Shown: positions 44,414 to 53,163, numbered from the stretch's first letter. The stretch: 64,000 nt of DNA from Trebonia kvetii (GCF_007827045.1 NZ_RPFW01000004.1:124001-188000), one strand, 5' to 3'. Notes: a model not told the origin generated them from the letters alone. Translations and numbers: made by a program.

Positions 44414-45106
44414 ATGACTGCAGCTGCCAGGCCGACCTGGCGGCAAATCGCCGCTGAACTTGGCAATGTCGCCCACGATGTCCCGGCCTTCATGACCGCG
44501 CCGCTGTACCGCCGCTGGCACCTGCGCTGGGGCGCCACGCCGGCCGAGATCGCCGCGGCTCTGCCCGGGGACGCGCTCCTTCCCCGCGCCCAGTACCGGT
44601 CCACCCGCGCGATCACCATCGACGCCACGCCGCACGCGGTCTGGCCGTGGCTGGTGCAGGTCGGCTGCCTGCGCGCCGGGTTCTACAGCAACGACCTGCT
44701 CGACAACCTGGGCCACCCCAGCGCCACGACGATCCTGCCCGAACTGCACGACCTGCAGGTCGGAAACTGGGTGCCGATGTCCCCGGCCGCCACGCCGACC
44801 GACCGCACCGCGTTCAAGGTGCACTCGTTCGAGGAAAACGCGTGGCTGCTCTGGACGAAGCCGGACAGCACCTGGGCGTGGCGACTCTCGCCCGCCGGCG
44901 CCAGCGGGACCCGGCTGATCACCCGCATCCGCGCCGTCTACGACTGGCAGCACCACCCGCTGACCGCTCTGCTCGGCGTCGTCCTGCTGGAATTCGGCGA
45001 CTTCGCCATGCTCCGCCGGATGCTCCGGGGAATCAAGACACGGGCCGAGTCGCTCGCCGGGGAAGCCGGCCCGGCTGCCCGGCCGGCCGGCCGAATCGGG
45101 AGGTAA
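44414..45106 (+). CDS. SRPBCC-domain protein, paralogue
   Basis: A 230-residue protein, ATG 44414 behind GGGGAGG. It shares with the protein at 42424-43128 the frame 'PWxVQxGxxRAGxYxxDLxDN...ILPExxxLxxG' (here PWLVQVGCLRAGFYSNDLLDN) and the final FAMLRRMLRGIKTRAESL helix. The two are paralogues of one SRPBCC subfamily separated by about 1.3 kb. It is followed by a membrane protein gene after two bases. Ligand unknown. Confidence 0.78.
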   Translation: MTAAARPTWRQIAAELGNVAHDVPAFMTAPLYRRWHLRWGATPAEIAAALPGDALLPRAQYRSTRAITIDATPHAVWPWLVQVGCLRAGFYSNDLLDNLGHPSATTILPELHDLQVGNWVPMSPAATPTDRTAFKVHSFEENAWLLWTKPDSTWAWRLSPAGASGTRLITRIRAVYDWQHHPLTALLGVVLLEFGDFAMLRRMLRGIKTRAESLAGEAGPAARPAGRIGR

Positions 45107-45108
45107 CC

Positions 45109-45828
45109 ATGACCGCCACACGGCCAGGAGGCCGCCGGGCCTCCGCACTGCGCACCGCCGAGCCTCGCCCGTCCCCGACCGCCGGCGACCGGGAGATCGA
45201 CGACACCCCGCGGACCTCCCGGCGACCAGACACGCGGATCGACCTGCCGCTTGTCGTCGGGCTGGCCGCGATAGCCTTCACGGCCCTGTACCTGATCTCC
45301 GATCTGGTCGAGGTGGCCCAGGGCGGATTCTCCACGTTCCGGCTCTCGCTGACCTACGCCGGGGAAGCGGCGATTCCGCTGTTCGTCCTCGGCCTGTACG
45401 CGGTGCAGCGTCCCCGGATCGGCCGCCTCGGGCTCGCCGGCGCGGTGGCCTACGCCTACTCCTACGTGTTCTTCACCAGCACCGTGGTCTACGCGCTGAT
45501 CGCCAGAACCCCGAACTACAAGGCCATGACCACGGTCTTCGGCGCCTGGCTGACCGTGCACGGACTGATCATGCTGGCCGGCGGCCTCGCCTTCGGCCTG
45601 GCCGTCGCCCGGGCCGGGGTGCTGCCGTGCTGGACCGGCATCGTCCTGATGGCCGGAGTCATCCTGGTCGCAGCAGCCGCGGGCCTTCCCAACCTCGCGC
45701 GGACCGTGGCGGCCGCGGTCCCGGATGCCGCGTTCATCGGCATGGGACTTGCCCTGCTCCGCGGCCGCCTGAAGCCATCTGGCCAGCAGGGACACGCCAC
45801 CGTGGCGCATCCGCACCACGCCCGGTAA
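45109..45828 (+). CDS. Six-helix membrane protein of unknown function
   Basis: A 239-residue protein with a disordered, charged first 45 residues and six hydrophobic helices after LPLVVGLAAIAFTALYLISDLVEVAQGGFS. The pattern of that first helix pair and the VFGAWLTVHGLIMLAGGLAFG stretch is reminiscent of DUF4386-type proteins, but I do not place it firmly. ATG 45109 lies two bases after the previous stop, behind GGGAGG. It is co-transcribed with the SRPBCC paralogue. Confidence 0.68.
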   Translation: MTATRPGGRRASALRTAEPRPSPTAGDREIDDTPRTSRRPDTRIDLPLVVGLAAIAFTALYLISDLVEVAQGGFSTFRLSLTYAGEAAIPLFVLGLYAVQRPRIGRLGLAGAVAYAYSYVFFTSTVVYALIARTPNYKAMTTVFGAWLTVHGLIMLAGGLAFGLAVARAGVLPCWTGIVLMAGVILVAAAAGLPNLARTVAAAVPDAAFIGMGLALLRGRLKPSGQQGHATVAHPHHAR

Positions 45829-46075
45829 CAGCCGGGAACCGGGGCCAGCTACCCGGCGCGCAACTGCCCGCGGCCGTCACTCCGGTATGCGCGGCGATCA
45901 CCCCGACGCCCGGCCGCCGGTCCGCACGTACGATTACGCCACACCCATGCGGCAGCTAAGTAACGGCGCTGCGCCGAGCGCTCAAGCGGGCGCATTGCTG
46001 GTGCCTGACATCGGCGGCCCAGTTGCCGCCGGGCCGTCGTGACGGCGCCATGCGTCCGGACGCGCCAACCGCAAG

Positions 46076-47041
46076 CTACTCGACGATGACGACGACCTTG
46101 CCTTTGGCGTGCCCTTCGCCGAGGTACCGCAGCGCCTCGGGCACCTCGCTCAGCCGGTACCGGCGGTCGATGACCGTGGCGATCTTTGCCGCCTGGCAGA
46201 GCTCAACGATCGGCCCCACGTGCTGGACGCCTAGCCGGACGGCTAGGACGCGTATCTTCTTGCCTTCGCTTAGTCCGGCCAGCGGCCCGATCAGCAGGAC
46301 CTGGAAGAGGGCGGCCATCGATCCGCCCACGTACAGGTAGCGTCCTGCGGGTGCCAGCGAGCGCTTGCAGGCGAATGCCGAACGATGCGCGGCCAGATCG
46401 AGGATCAGGTCGTAGGCGCGCCCGTTCCTGGTGAAGTCTTCCCGCGTGTAGTCAATGACGTGGTTAGCGCCGACTGAGCGCATGAACTCCAGCTTCTCGG
46501 TGCTGTCCACCCCGGTGACCTCGGCTCCGTGCAGCTTGGCGAGTTGAACGGCGTACATGCCCGAACCGCCGCCGGCCCCGTTGATCAGCACTTTCTGCCC
46601 GGGCCGGACCTGTCCCTTGCCCGCAAGGCCCTGCAGCGCGATGGCTCCCGCCTGGGGCAGGCAGGCAGCTTCCTCGTAGGTCATGCCGGCCGGCATGCGC
46701 GCCAGGGCGCTCTGCGGCACGCGCGCGTACTCCGCGAACCCGCCCATATGGCCGAGGATGTCCGCGAACACCTGCTCGCCCGGCTGGAAGAGCGTCGCGT
46801 TCGCACCCGCCGCCGCAACCTGCCCGGCAATGTCGGACCCGAGTATGTGATGCCGCGGCCTGAACGGGCCCATGATGCGGGAATACAGCGGTTTCCCCCG
46901 CAGCGTCTCCCAGTCCGATGCGTTCAGGGATACCGCATGTACCTTGACCAGCACCTCGCCGTCCCCGGGCGCGGGCGTCTCCACATCCATCAGCCGCAGC
47001 ACGCCGGGCGGCCCGTATCGTGTGTAGACGACGGCCTTCAT
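46076..47041 (-). CDS. Zinc-independent medium-chain oxidoreductase (quinone-oxidoreductase-like)
   Basis: A 321-residue MDR enzyme: MKAVVYTRYGPPGVLRLMDVETPAPGDGEVLVKVHAVSLNASDW at the start, HILGSDIAGQVAAAG, the NAD(P) motif VLINGAGGGSGMYAVQLAKLHGAEVTGV, and a closing ALRYLGEGHAKGKVVVIVE. The cysteine ligands of zinc alcohol dehydrogenases are absent. It should reduce an enone or quinone with NADPH. Its ATG overlaps the stop of an upstream 36-codon ORF, implying translational coupling. Confidence 0.87.
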   Translation of the reverse strand: MKAVVYTRYGPPGVLRLMDVETPAPGDGEVLVKVHAVSLNASDWETLRGKPLYSRIMGPFRPRHHILGSDIAGQVAAAGANATLFQPGEQVFADILGHMGGFAEYARVPQSALARMPAGMTYEEAACLPQAGAIALQGLAGKGQVRPGQKVLINGAGGGSGMYAVQLAKLHGAEVTGVDSTEKLEFMRSVGANHVIDYTREDFTRNGRAYDLILDLAAHRSAFACKRSLAPAGRYLYVGGSMAALFQVLLIGPLAGLSEGKKIRVLAVRLGVQHVGPIVELCQAAKIATVIDRRYRLSEVPEALRYLGEGHAKGKVVVIVE

Positions 47042-47148
47042 GGCTTCTCTCCCCTGATCACCTGATCACGCCTGGCGGCCCGCAGACCTGGGCACAGGAC
47101 ATACGCCGGCACGTCACCAGACTGGCCATGGATGGTCACCTGCGCCAT
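47038..47148 (-). CDS. 36-codon ORF coupled to the oxidoreductase
   Basis: From ATG 47148, behind an excellent GAGGAGG ribosome site, a 36-residue peptide begins MAQVTIHGQSGDVPAYVLCP. It ends with a TGA that overlaps the oxidoreductase start (ATGA). A tandem CTGATCAC repeat lies within its last part. It could be a real small protein or a leader that sets translation of the enzyme. No family is recognised. Confidence 0.5.
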   Translation of the reverse strand: MAQVTIHGQSGDVPAYVLCPGLRAARRDQVIRGEKP

Positions 47149-47195
47149 GTGTTCCTCCTCGGGACGCCCGGGGACAGGTACCTCCCCGCCCGCCT

Positions 47196-47663
47196 TCAGT
47201 GGCCGGTGCGGGGGCGGTGATGCAGCGGGTAGCGACTGGCGAGCAGCGCGAGAGTCACGGCCTGGGCCACGATGGCGATGCCCGCGCCGGTGATGCCGGC
47301 GATGAGCAGCACGCGCACCGCCGTGGCCAGCCAGGCCGCGGAGCCGTGGAAGGCGAACGGGAAGACCTGCCACAAGCGGATGGCCACGGCCAGGGTGAAA
47401 CCCGCGGTCACCAGGTCACCGAGCGACTTCAGCCACCGCGGGTCGCGGGCCCAGTACACTAGGTTGACCGCCAGGGCCACGGCCATCGACGCGTTGACCA
47501 GTCCCAGGACCTGCGGGGTCGCGCTGGTGAGGAACGAAAGGCCCTGCCATCCCGGCTGGGCGTTGAGCACGATCAGCAACGCCGCGTTCACGGCGATGGC
47601 GACAAGGTAGCCGACCCGCCGGCTGGCCGGGCGCGGCCGGGATTCAGTGGTGGTGAGCGGCAT
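47196..47663 (-). CDS. Four-helix membrane protein
   Basis: A 155-residue protein, ATG 47663, with four hydrophobic helices (VGYLVAIAVNAALLIVL, LGLVNASMAVALAVNLVYW, LVTAGFTLAVAIRLWQVFPF, GIAIVAQAVTLALLASRY). It is similar in outline to small actinobacterial membrane proteins of unknown function. It sits upstream of the oxidoreductase genes on the same strand, possibly one transcript. Confidence 0.7.
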   Translation of the reverse strand: MPLTTTESRPRPASRRVGYLVAIAVNAALLIVLNAQPGWQGLSFLTSATPQVLGLVNASMAVALAVNLVYWARDPRWLKSLGDLVTAGFTLAVAIRLWQVFPFAFHGSAAWLATAVRVLLIAGITGAGIAIVAQAVTLALLASRYPLHHRPRTGH

Positions 47664-47769
47664 CGTCGCCTCCGGCCGGATCTGTGATGGTGCTGCAAGC
47701 GTACGGATGACACGAGCGCGCGGGGCAGGGGCAAAAGTCACCGAGGCCGACGCCCAAGGACCCGGCGGC

Positions 47770-48612
47770 TCAGGACATGAAGGACTTCGCCGAGCGCAGA
47801 AGAAGAACATCCCCGGGGTGGCTGCGATCCCCGTTCCATGGCCGGTAGCGCCTCCCCTCAGCCGTCCAGCGCAGGCAAGCCCCCTGCGCCGCCTCGCGTG
47901 AGGGGGCGTGTTCGCGGACGCCGACGATGATCAGGTATCCCATGATCCAGGCCTCGCCGACGGTCGCGGGGATGGTCAGCAGCTGGGTGACGAGGCTAGC
48001 ACCGGGGAACAGGTACCTGGCGAAGGCGCTGGCCAGGTAGGCCACGCCGCCCGCGACCAGGGTCCAGCCCAGCGGTTGCGGCAGCCATCGCGAGCGGACC
48101 ACGAGGCGGCCCATCGGGATTAGCCACAGGCCGAAGAACATTGCCGCAACTCCCCAGAGATGACCGCTGGCGACGTAGAGGAGCTGGACGGTGGCGGCTG
48201 CCCCGCCTGTCGTGGCCAGCGATCCGTCGCCGGCCACGTCGAGTGCCGTTGCGAGCAGCGCCGCACTGCCCATGATCGCGACCGCGCTGGCCATCCCGAA
48301 CGCTGCCAGGGAGCCGGCAGCAAGTGTGTCGACGCTGCGGAACAAGCGGTAGAACCATACCGCCGTCAAGGCCTGGGTCAATACGGTTCTCAGCTCTAGC
48401 GCGATGCCAGCGCGCGCCAGCGACTCGTTCCCCGTCAAATTGGACCACGTGCCATGGGGGTCGCCGGCGATGAAGATCTGGGAGCGGACCACCAGGAAGC
48501 CCGAGATCCCAGTGATGAACAAGCCCGGGTACAGCAATCCGGTCGTACGCGCCGTTCGCTTGAGGCCGGTTCCGGTTACGTCACGGGCTGAGCCGGTCCC
48601 GGCGATAGCCAT
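47770..48612 (-). CDS. DUF4386 family membrane protein
   Basis: A 280-residue protein with the DUF4386 layout. It opens ARTTGLLYPGLFITGISGFLVVRSQIFIAGD, followed by helices ALTAVWFYRLFRSVDTLAAGSLAAFGMASAVAIMG, and ends with PATVGEAWIMGYLIIVGV, the usual family end. About 45 unrelated residues follow and may be read-through. ATG 48612 is favoured by an AAGGGAA site; other in-frame ATGs lie upstream. Function unknown. Confidence 0.75.
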   Translation of the reverse strand: MAIAGTGSARDVTGTGLKRTARTTGLLYPGLFITGISGFLVVRSQIFIAGDPHGTWSNLTGNESLARAGIALELRTVLTQALTAVWFYRLFRSVDTLAAGSLAAFGMASAVAIMGSAALLATALDVAGDGSLATTGGAAATVQLLYVASGHLWGVAAMFFGLWLIPMGRLVVRSRWLPQPLGWTLVAGGVAYLASAFARYLFPGASLVTQLLTIPATVGEAWIMGYLIIVGVREHAPSREAAQGACLRWTAEGRRYRPWNGDRSHPGDVLLLRSAKSFMS

Positions 48613-48656
48613 GCCATCGAGAGTTCCCTTCATCGAGTGCGGGCTCACTTAGCAGG

Positions 48657-48842
48657 TCAGGCCTTTCCCAGCGCGGCCTCCAACAGCAGCAGGGCAACGG
48701 GAAGAAGCCCGACAAGGGTGGCCGCCAGGACCACCCAGGAGCGCTCACGGCGGCGGGTGATCGCGACGATGCCAGCGACGGCGCACGCCGACCAGGGCGC
48801 GCCCTTTGCGGCGCGAGCGGATGGTCGTTCTGTTCGCGGCTG
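48657..48842 (-). pseudogene. Membrane-protein C-terminal fragment
   Basis: The minus frame gives GAPWSACAVAGIVAITRRRERSWVVLAATLVGLLPVALLLLEAALGKA-stop. This is two hydrophobic helices of the kind that end small actinobacterial membrane proteins. The frame is open upstream but loses resemblance to protein at about 48845, where the DUF1801 gene on the other strand begins. A truncated relic is the most likely reading. Confidence 0.4.
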
Positions 48843-48929
48843 ATGGCCATCCACGCGGACACCGGCGATGCTGGGGCGGTGTCCATCCGACCCGGCATGG
48901 GACAGTTCGTTGCTAGCATGCGGCGTGAG

Positions 48930-49415
48930 ATGGATGTAACTGAGCAAGTCGAGGCGTACCTCGCCCGTCAACCCGAGCCCAAGCAGGCCGACCTCCGACG
49001 GCTGCACGCACACATCCTTGCGGAATTTCCCGGATGCAGGCTGTGGTTCACCGATGGCAAGGACGCGGACGGCAAGGTTGTGGCCAACCCGAACATTGGC
49101 TACGGCGCGTACACCATCACCTACGCCGATGGGTCGTCGCGAGAGTTTTACCGTATTGGCCTGAGCGCCAACACGACTGGCATTTCGGTCTATGTGCTTG
49201 GCCTCGACGACAAGACCTACCTGGCGCGCACCTATGGCGGCTCGATCGGCAAGGCCAGCGTTACGGGCTATTGCATCAAGTTCAGGCATCTCGCAGTAAT
49301 AAACGTTGATGTCCTTCAGGCTGCCATTCAATATGGGATGAGCGTCCATCAGGTGGGTTGGGCCGGAGCAGATGCGCCAGCCGGACAACCTGCCCGCCTT
49401 CTGCCCTCTCCATAG
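48930..49415 (+). CDS. DUF1801 (YdhG-like) protein
   Basis: A protein of about 161 residues: MDVTEQVEAYLARQPEPKQADLRRLHAHILAEFPGCRLWF, then NPNIGYGAYTITYADGSSREFYRIGLSANTTGISVYVLG, then GKASVTGYCIKFRHLAVINVDVLQAAI, all diagnostic of the DUF1801/YdhG group. The start is ATG 48930 or, four codons earlier, ATG 48918. The last 30 residues are not conserved. Function of the family is unsettled (an iron-chaperone frataxin-like fold has been described for some members). Confidence 0.78.
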   Translation: MDVTEQVEAYLARQPEPKQADLRRLHAHILAEFPGCRLWFTDGKDADGKVVANPNIGYGAYTITYADGSSREFYRIGLSANTTGISVYVLGLDDKTYLARTYGGSIGKASVTGYCIKFRHLAVINVDVLQAAIQYGMSVHQVGWAGADAPAGQPARLLPSP

Positions 49416-49790
49416 GAACGGTCGTCCGCTCATCGGCGTGAGTGCGCCTCCTCGCCGCTCCGGGTTGCGCTCCGCGCTGTCGCAGATCGACCCGTTCTGC
49501 TCGGCTCATTGAGATGGTCACGCAAGCCTCACCGCCGTGCAGAACGGCGGATACCGCGTCGTCGCAACGAGGCTGACAGGGGGCGTGTCAGGGGCATGGT
49601 GGCCGGTGTCAGCGGGCATGGCAGGCTCTGGGCGGCGGCGCCCAGTGCGGCCACGGCACCGTTGGGGAAGCGGCTCACCGTGACTGAAGCAGGCGACTAC
49701 GGTGCCGGTGCCGACGTCCTTGCCGGGAATGGACCCCGGACGGTCGCCGGCGCCTGCCATGCGATCCCGGGGCGGGGAAGGAGCGTCATC
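49416..49790. other. 375-bp intergenic region
   Basis: The long frame running into the next gene shows no protein-like conservation before ATG 49791. No repeat or RNA was seen. Confidence 0.4.
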
Positions 49791-50138
49791 ATGCGGTTCA
49801 CCGGCTACTCCTTCGGTTCGATCCAGGTCGACGGCGTCACCTACGACCACGACCTCATCATCGACCGCGGCAAGATCCGCAAGCGCAAGAAGGCAGGGTC
49901 GCGGAAATTCCGGGACGCGTACGGGCACACCCCGCTCTCGGTTGCGGAGGACATCCCGTGGCGATGCCGTCGGCTGGTCGTCGGCACCGGCGCGGACGGC
50001 GCGCTGCCCGTGATGCAGGACGTCCGCGACGAGGCCCGCCGCCGCGAGATCGACCTTGTCGTCTTGCCCACGGCCGAGGCGATCGGCGAACTGGCCAGGT
50101 CAGCCGACACCAACGCCATCTTGCACCTGACCTGCTGA
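49791..50138 (+). CDS. MTH938-like protein
   Basis: A 115-residue protein starting MRFTGYSFGSIQVDGVTYDHDLIIDRGKIRKRKK behind AAGGAG. It continues with WRCRRLVVGTGADGALPVMQDVRDEARRREIDLVVLPTAEAIGEL. These are the hallmark elements of the MTH938/NDUFAF3-like single-domain family, whose biochemical role is not known in bacteria. Full length, single gene. Confidence 0.85.
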   Translation: MRFTGYSFGSIQVDGVTYDHDLIIDRGKIRKRKKAGSRKFRDAYGHTPLSVAEDIPWRCRRLVVGTGADGALPVMQDVRDEARRREIDLVVLPTAEAIGELARSADTNAILHLTC

Positions 50139-50291
50139 ACCGGTCGGCAGTACACCCCGCAGCCCACTCCTTGACTACACAAGGTAACGGAGCAGATATC
50201 CACCTCCGCGCCGGATCGCCGAATATTCGCGGTCGATTCCTGGGCTGCCGCTGCATGGCACCAGCACGCAGATGCCACGGTTATGCGCTTG

Positions 50292-51191
50292 TTAATTCTG
50301 GGCGCTCTTTTTTCTCGCCAGTGCGATGGATGCAACGCGAGTGGCGATGGCTGCCGCCTGGTCCTCTTGCGGAAAATGCTTGCCTGGTATGCGGTCAATG
50401 GCGGCCAGCCCGGCGGCAGCTCGTGCCTTCTCCCCGTATGTGCCGGCTGGCATCGCCGGATCTTGAGCGGCCCAGACAACCTGCACCGGGTAGGACCGGC
50501 TTCCCACAACCTGGCGATACAGCTCTTGTTTCTCCGCGGTTGCCTGGGCGCTGCGCGAGACCTTCAGGAAGGCGCGTCCCCGGTCATCGCCCTTCATAAG
50601 CGTGAGGTAGGTGTTGATCTCGGCCTTGCTGACCTGGCTGTAGTCGCCAATCCCTTGCAGCTTCATAAGGAACCGGAAGGCCGGCGGCACCATGCCTGCC
50701 GACCAGAGCTCGCCGATGACGGGCCAGCGGAACGGCCTCATCGTCCAGGGCGGGGTCCACCCGGTCACGTCGACGACGGTGTTGAGGATCGTCAGCGACA
50801 GTACTCGTTCGGGGCAGGCGGCGGCGAGCTCGAATCCCACCGGGCCGCCGATATCGTGAACGACGAGGTGGAACCGGTCAATGTTCAGCGTATTGACGGC
50901 GGCCGTGCAGAAACGCCCGAGGCCCGTCCAGCTGTAATCGTATTTCCGGGGACGTTCCGCCAGCCCGAAGCCAGGAAGATCCCAGGCGATTCCCCGGAGG
51001 CCCCGGGAGGCGAGTTCCCGGAGGACTTTCCTGTAGCCGAACGACGAGCCCAGCATTCCGTGAATGCACACGACGGGCTCGCCGTCGCCTTCGGCACGCA
51101 GGAAGCTGCCTACACCGCCGGCGGTGAAGGCCTCGCCGGCATCGCGGTGCGCGCCGAGGGTGCCAGGTGCCATGCGCGTTGACTTGGTCAT
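50292..51191 (-). CDS. Haloalkane-dehalogenase-like alpha/beta hydrolase
   Basis: A 299-residue protein with PVVCIHGMLGSSFGYRKVLREL, AWDLPGFGLAERP and an aspartate nucleophile in LVVHDIGGPVGFELA (Asp113) rather than serine. The acid lies in VVWAAQDPAMP and the histidine in IPGKHFPQED. An Asp nucleophile in an HDIGG elbow marks the haloalkane dehalogenase/epoxide hydrolase branch. It is divergent from an XRE regulator whose promoter region has two palindromes. Substrate unknown. Confidence 0.82.
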   Translation of the reverse strand: MTKSTRMAPGTLGAHRDAGEAFTAGGVGSFLRAEGDGEPVVCIHGMLGSSFGYRKVLRELASRGLRGIAWDLPGFGLAERPRKYDYSWTGLGRFCTAAVNTLNIDRFHLVVHDIGGPVGFELAAACPERVLSLTILNTVVDVTGWTPPWTMRPFRWPVIGELWSAGMVPPAFRFLMKLQGIGDYSQVSKAEINTYLTLMKGDDRGRAFLKVSRSAQATAEKQELYRQVVGSRSYPVQVVWAAQDPAMPAGTYGEKARAAAGLAAIDRIPGKHFPQEDQAAAIATRVASIALARKKSAQN

Positions 51192-51222
51192 AGGGCCGAG
51201 CCTGCGTTCCCGTGAGCCGCAA

Positions 51223-51255
51223 GTCCATAACCTGTGACGTCATGGACCGCGGTCC
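51223..51255. promoter_or_regulatory. Palindromic sites between divergent hydrolase and XRE regulator
   Basis: GTCCAT (51223-51228) and ATGGAC (51242-51247) are inverted around TGACGTCA, itself a palindrome. A perfect 12-bp palindrome, GGACCGCGGTCC, follows at 51244-51255. The site is 25 bases upstream of the regulator start and 32 upstream of the hydrolase start, suited to control of both. Confidence 0.5.
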
Positions 51256-51279
51256 TCGCCTTCGGTAGTGTCGCCTGGT

Positions 51280-52068
51280 ATGCAACCTGCCGTCGGGGAC
51301 ATGCTGCGCGAGTGGCGCAAGCGGCGGCATCTCTCGCAGCTGGAGCTGTCCGCCCGGACGGGCGTCTCCAGCCGGCACCTGAGCTATATCGAGACGGGCC
51401 GGTCAAGACCGAGCCGGCAGATGATCCTTTACCTGACGGAATACCTCGGCGTTCCGCTTCGCGAGCGCAATGCGCTCCTGCTCGCGGCGCAGTACGCGCC
51501 GGCCTATTCTCATCGGGCGCTCGATGACAACGCCTCAGACATGCGATACGTCCGGGAGGCTGTCGAGCGGCTGCTCGCTAGCCACGGTCCCTATCCGGCC
51601 TTTGTCATCGACCGCCAGTGGGATGTCGTCGCGCGAAATGAGAGCACTGCCCTGCTAGTAGAAGATGTTGCCCCAGAACTGCTCATCCCGCCTGTTAATG
51701 CCCTGCGCCTGGCCCTCCACCCATCCGGGCTGGCGCCGCGGATCGTAAATCTCGCGGAGTGGAGTGCCTACCTTCTACGGCGCCTCGATCATCAGATCCT
51801 GGCCAATGCAGACGCCGGACTGACGAAACTCGCCGATGAAGCGCGCAGCTACCCTGGAGTAGTCGAACCGGACCAGGAAACAGCCAATCTAACCGGCCAG
51901 GTATTTGCCCCCTTGCGCATCATGAGCGGCTGCCGCGAACTCCGGTTCTTGAACATGGTCGCCACGTTCGGCACAGCTCTCGACGTCACCGCAGCGGAAC
52001 TCGTAATCGAGGCTTTCTACCCGGCCGACCCGGCTACGTCCCAGGCGCTCGAAAAACCCTGCAAATGA
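51280..52068 (+). CDS. XRE-family regulator with MmyB-like ligand domain
   Basis: A 262-residue protein. The N-terminal helix-turn-helix is LREWRKRRHLSQLELSARTGVSSRHLSYIETGRSRPSRQMILYL (about 8-55). The MmyB-like domain that follows includes YPAFVIDRQWDVVARNESTALLVEDVAPELL and ends LRFLNMVATFGTALDVTAAELVIEAFYPAD. The ATG at 51280 is preferred; an in-frame GTG lies four codons earlier. It probably regulates itself and the divergent dehalogenase-like gene in response to a fatty-acid-like ligand, as modelled for MmyB proteins. Confidence 0.85.
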   Translation: MQPAVGDMLREWRKRRHLSQLELSARTGVSSRHLSYIETGRSRPSRQMILYLTEYLGVPLRERNALLLAAQYAPAYSHRALDDNASDMRYVREAVERLLASHGPYPAFVIDRQWDVVARNESTALLVEDVAPELLIPPVNALRLALHPSGLAPRIVNLAEWSAYLLRRLDHQILANADAGLTKLADEARSYPGVVEPDQETANLTGQVFAPLRIMSGCRELRFLNMVATFGTALDVTAAELVIEAFYPADPATSQALEKPCK

Positions 52069-52743
52069 TATGCGAGAACACCGGCCGCGATCGCGCACGA
52101 AGCGGCCGGATCAAACCATATCAACCTGTTCTGCGCCTATCCACAGGACAGCATCGTGGTTTCAACAACCGCGCCGAACGGCGGGACGGCGCGCGCCTGC
52201 TATCCGACTGTCGATCACGCTCCGCGATCGGCTGGGGCGGGGCGCAGACTCATCAAACCGCAACAAATGGACCGCAAGACGGATACCAGAACTTCCGGTA
52301 GGCGCTCCAGAGCGCCAAGGCGCGACGCACCTCAATGCGGCAGATCCGCGCATCCGCTGGCCGCGCCGACACAAATACTTATGCGGTCGTCCGACCCAGG
52401 AGGATGGCCGAACCTGACTCAGCGCGTAGCCGTGGAACCGCTGTGTCAAGCGCGAGTAACCGCCGCTATGGAAGGCTGTCTAATCTTCTGCCCGGGTCAT
52501 TGGCTTGGCGTCCTAAACGGGACGTTGCCGGAGGCAGCGTCGGCCCGCATCGGGTCAGTACGTACGGCACTGCCTATCTCATGTCCAGTGGCGAATCGCG
52601 GGCGTGGAGCCGGCGCCGCCGCCGCCCCAGGCGTCTTGGTGTTGGGTGGTTCTCCTATTTGGCTCCGGCCGCGGCGCATAACCAGTTCGGGAAGTCTGCG
52701 CCTGCTCTGGCTGCGACCGGAGTCAGCATGTGACCCGCGTCTC
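52069..52743. other. 675-bp region with no intact gene
   Basis: Several open frames cross it but none shows ribosome sites or recognisable protein. It sits between the XRE gene and the cluster of fragments at 52.7-55.7 kb and is probably decayed sequence. Confidence 0.4.
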
Positions 52744-52895
52744 CTACGCCCTTGGCTCGACGACCCCGGTCACGACCCAGCGGTGCTTGCCGATCTTGCG
52801 GTCACGGGTGAACCCGAGCTTCTCGTAGGTCGACAAGGCACCGTTGAACAGGAATCCGGAGGGCACCGAGCCGGCGCCCTCCGGGGGTATCCCTT
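52744..52895 (-). pseudogene. GNAT acetyltransferase C-terminal fragment
   Basis: The minus frame reads AGSVPSGFLFNGALSTYEKLGF, then TRDRKIGKHRWVVTGVVEP and a stop. This is the final strand-helix-strand of a GNAT acetyltransferase ('...YEKxGF'). Nothing before it encodes the rest of the domain. Within 40 bases the sequence changes into the truncated sigma-factor copy. Confidence 0.65.
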
Positions 52896-52926
52896 GACGG
52901 TCCCGCCGCCCAGACCCGCGATGAGG

Positions 52927-53013
52927 TCAAACGCACCGGTGCGGCCCGGTCAGCTCCCGGAACGCCTCGCCATCGCCCGCCCGCGCCCGTGAGAGCAGAT
53001 CGGCTGTCACCAT
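52927..53013 (-). pseudogene. Truncated ECF sigma-factor gene, 28 codons
   Basis: From ATG 53013 it reads MVTADLLSRARAGDGEAFRELTGPHRCV-stop. The first 26 codons match the intact sigma factor at 55858-56871 almost exactly, and then the sequence diverges at 52936 into unrelated DNA. It is the coding edge of a duplicated 228-bp segment. It keeps its promoter region but not a functional protein. Confidence 0.8.
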
Positions 53014-53163
53014 CCTGCGCGCCTTCCTTCCCCATCACGTGACGCTTCCACCGGTATATACACCGCCCGGGGGGCGAACTGGGCGGCTCGCGGGCGCCCA
53101 GTTTCCCGGCGCCGCGGTGTATGCACTACCGACTGCCCGAACGATCCGAGCGCCGGATCGTGC
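52936..53163. repeat. Duplicated divergent-promoter segment, copy 1
   Basis: This 228-bp stretch recurs at 56794-57022 with roughly 90 percent identity by eye. It contains the first codons of an ECF sigma gene (leftward) and the upstream region of a rightward gene, with a large dyad at its centre. In this copy the sigma gene is cut off and the rightward gene is an MFS transporter. Confidence 0.85.
53058..53122. promoter_or_regulatory. Concentric dyad in promoter segment, copy 1
   Basis: Outer arms ATACACCGC (53058-53066) and GCGGTGTAT (53114-53122) and inner arms AACTGGGCG (53077-53085) and CGCCCAGTT (53095-53103) share the same centre, base 53090. All four arms pair perfectly. The near-TATA sequence TATATACACC at the left edge could hold a promoter. 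Either a large cruciform operator or a pair of divergent promoters with common symmetry. Confidence 0.65.

Noticed and set aside
52156..52992. 278-codon plus-strand ORF in the region after the XRE gene
   Set aside because: It runs from featureless DNA through the GNAT fragment and into the sigma remnant antisense, with no ribosome site or family resemblance.
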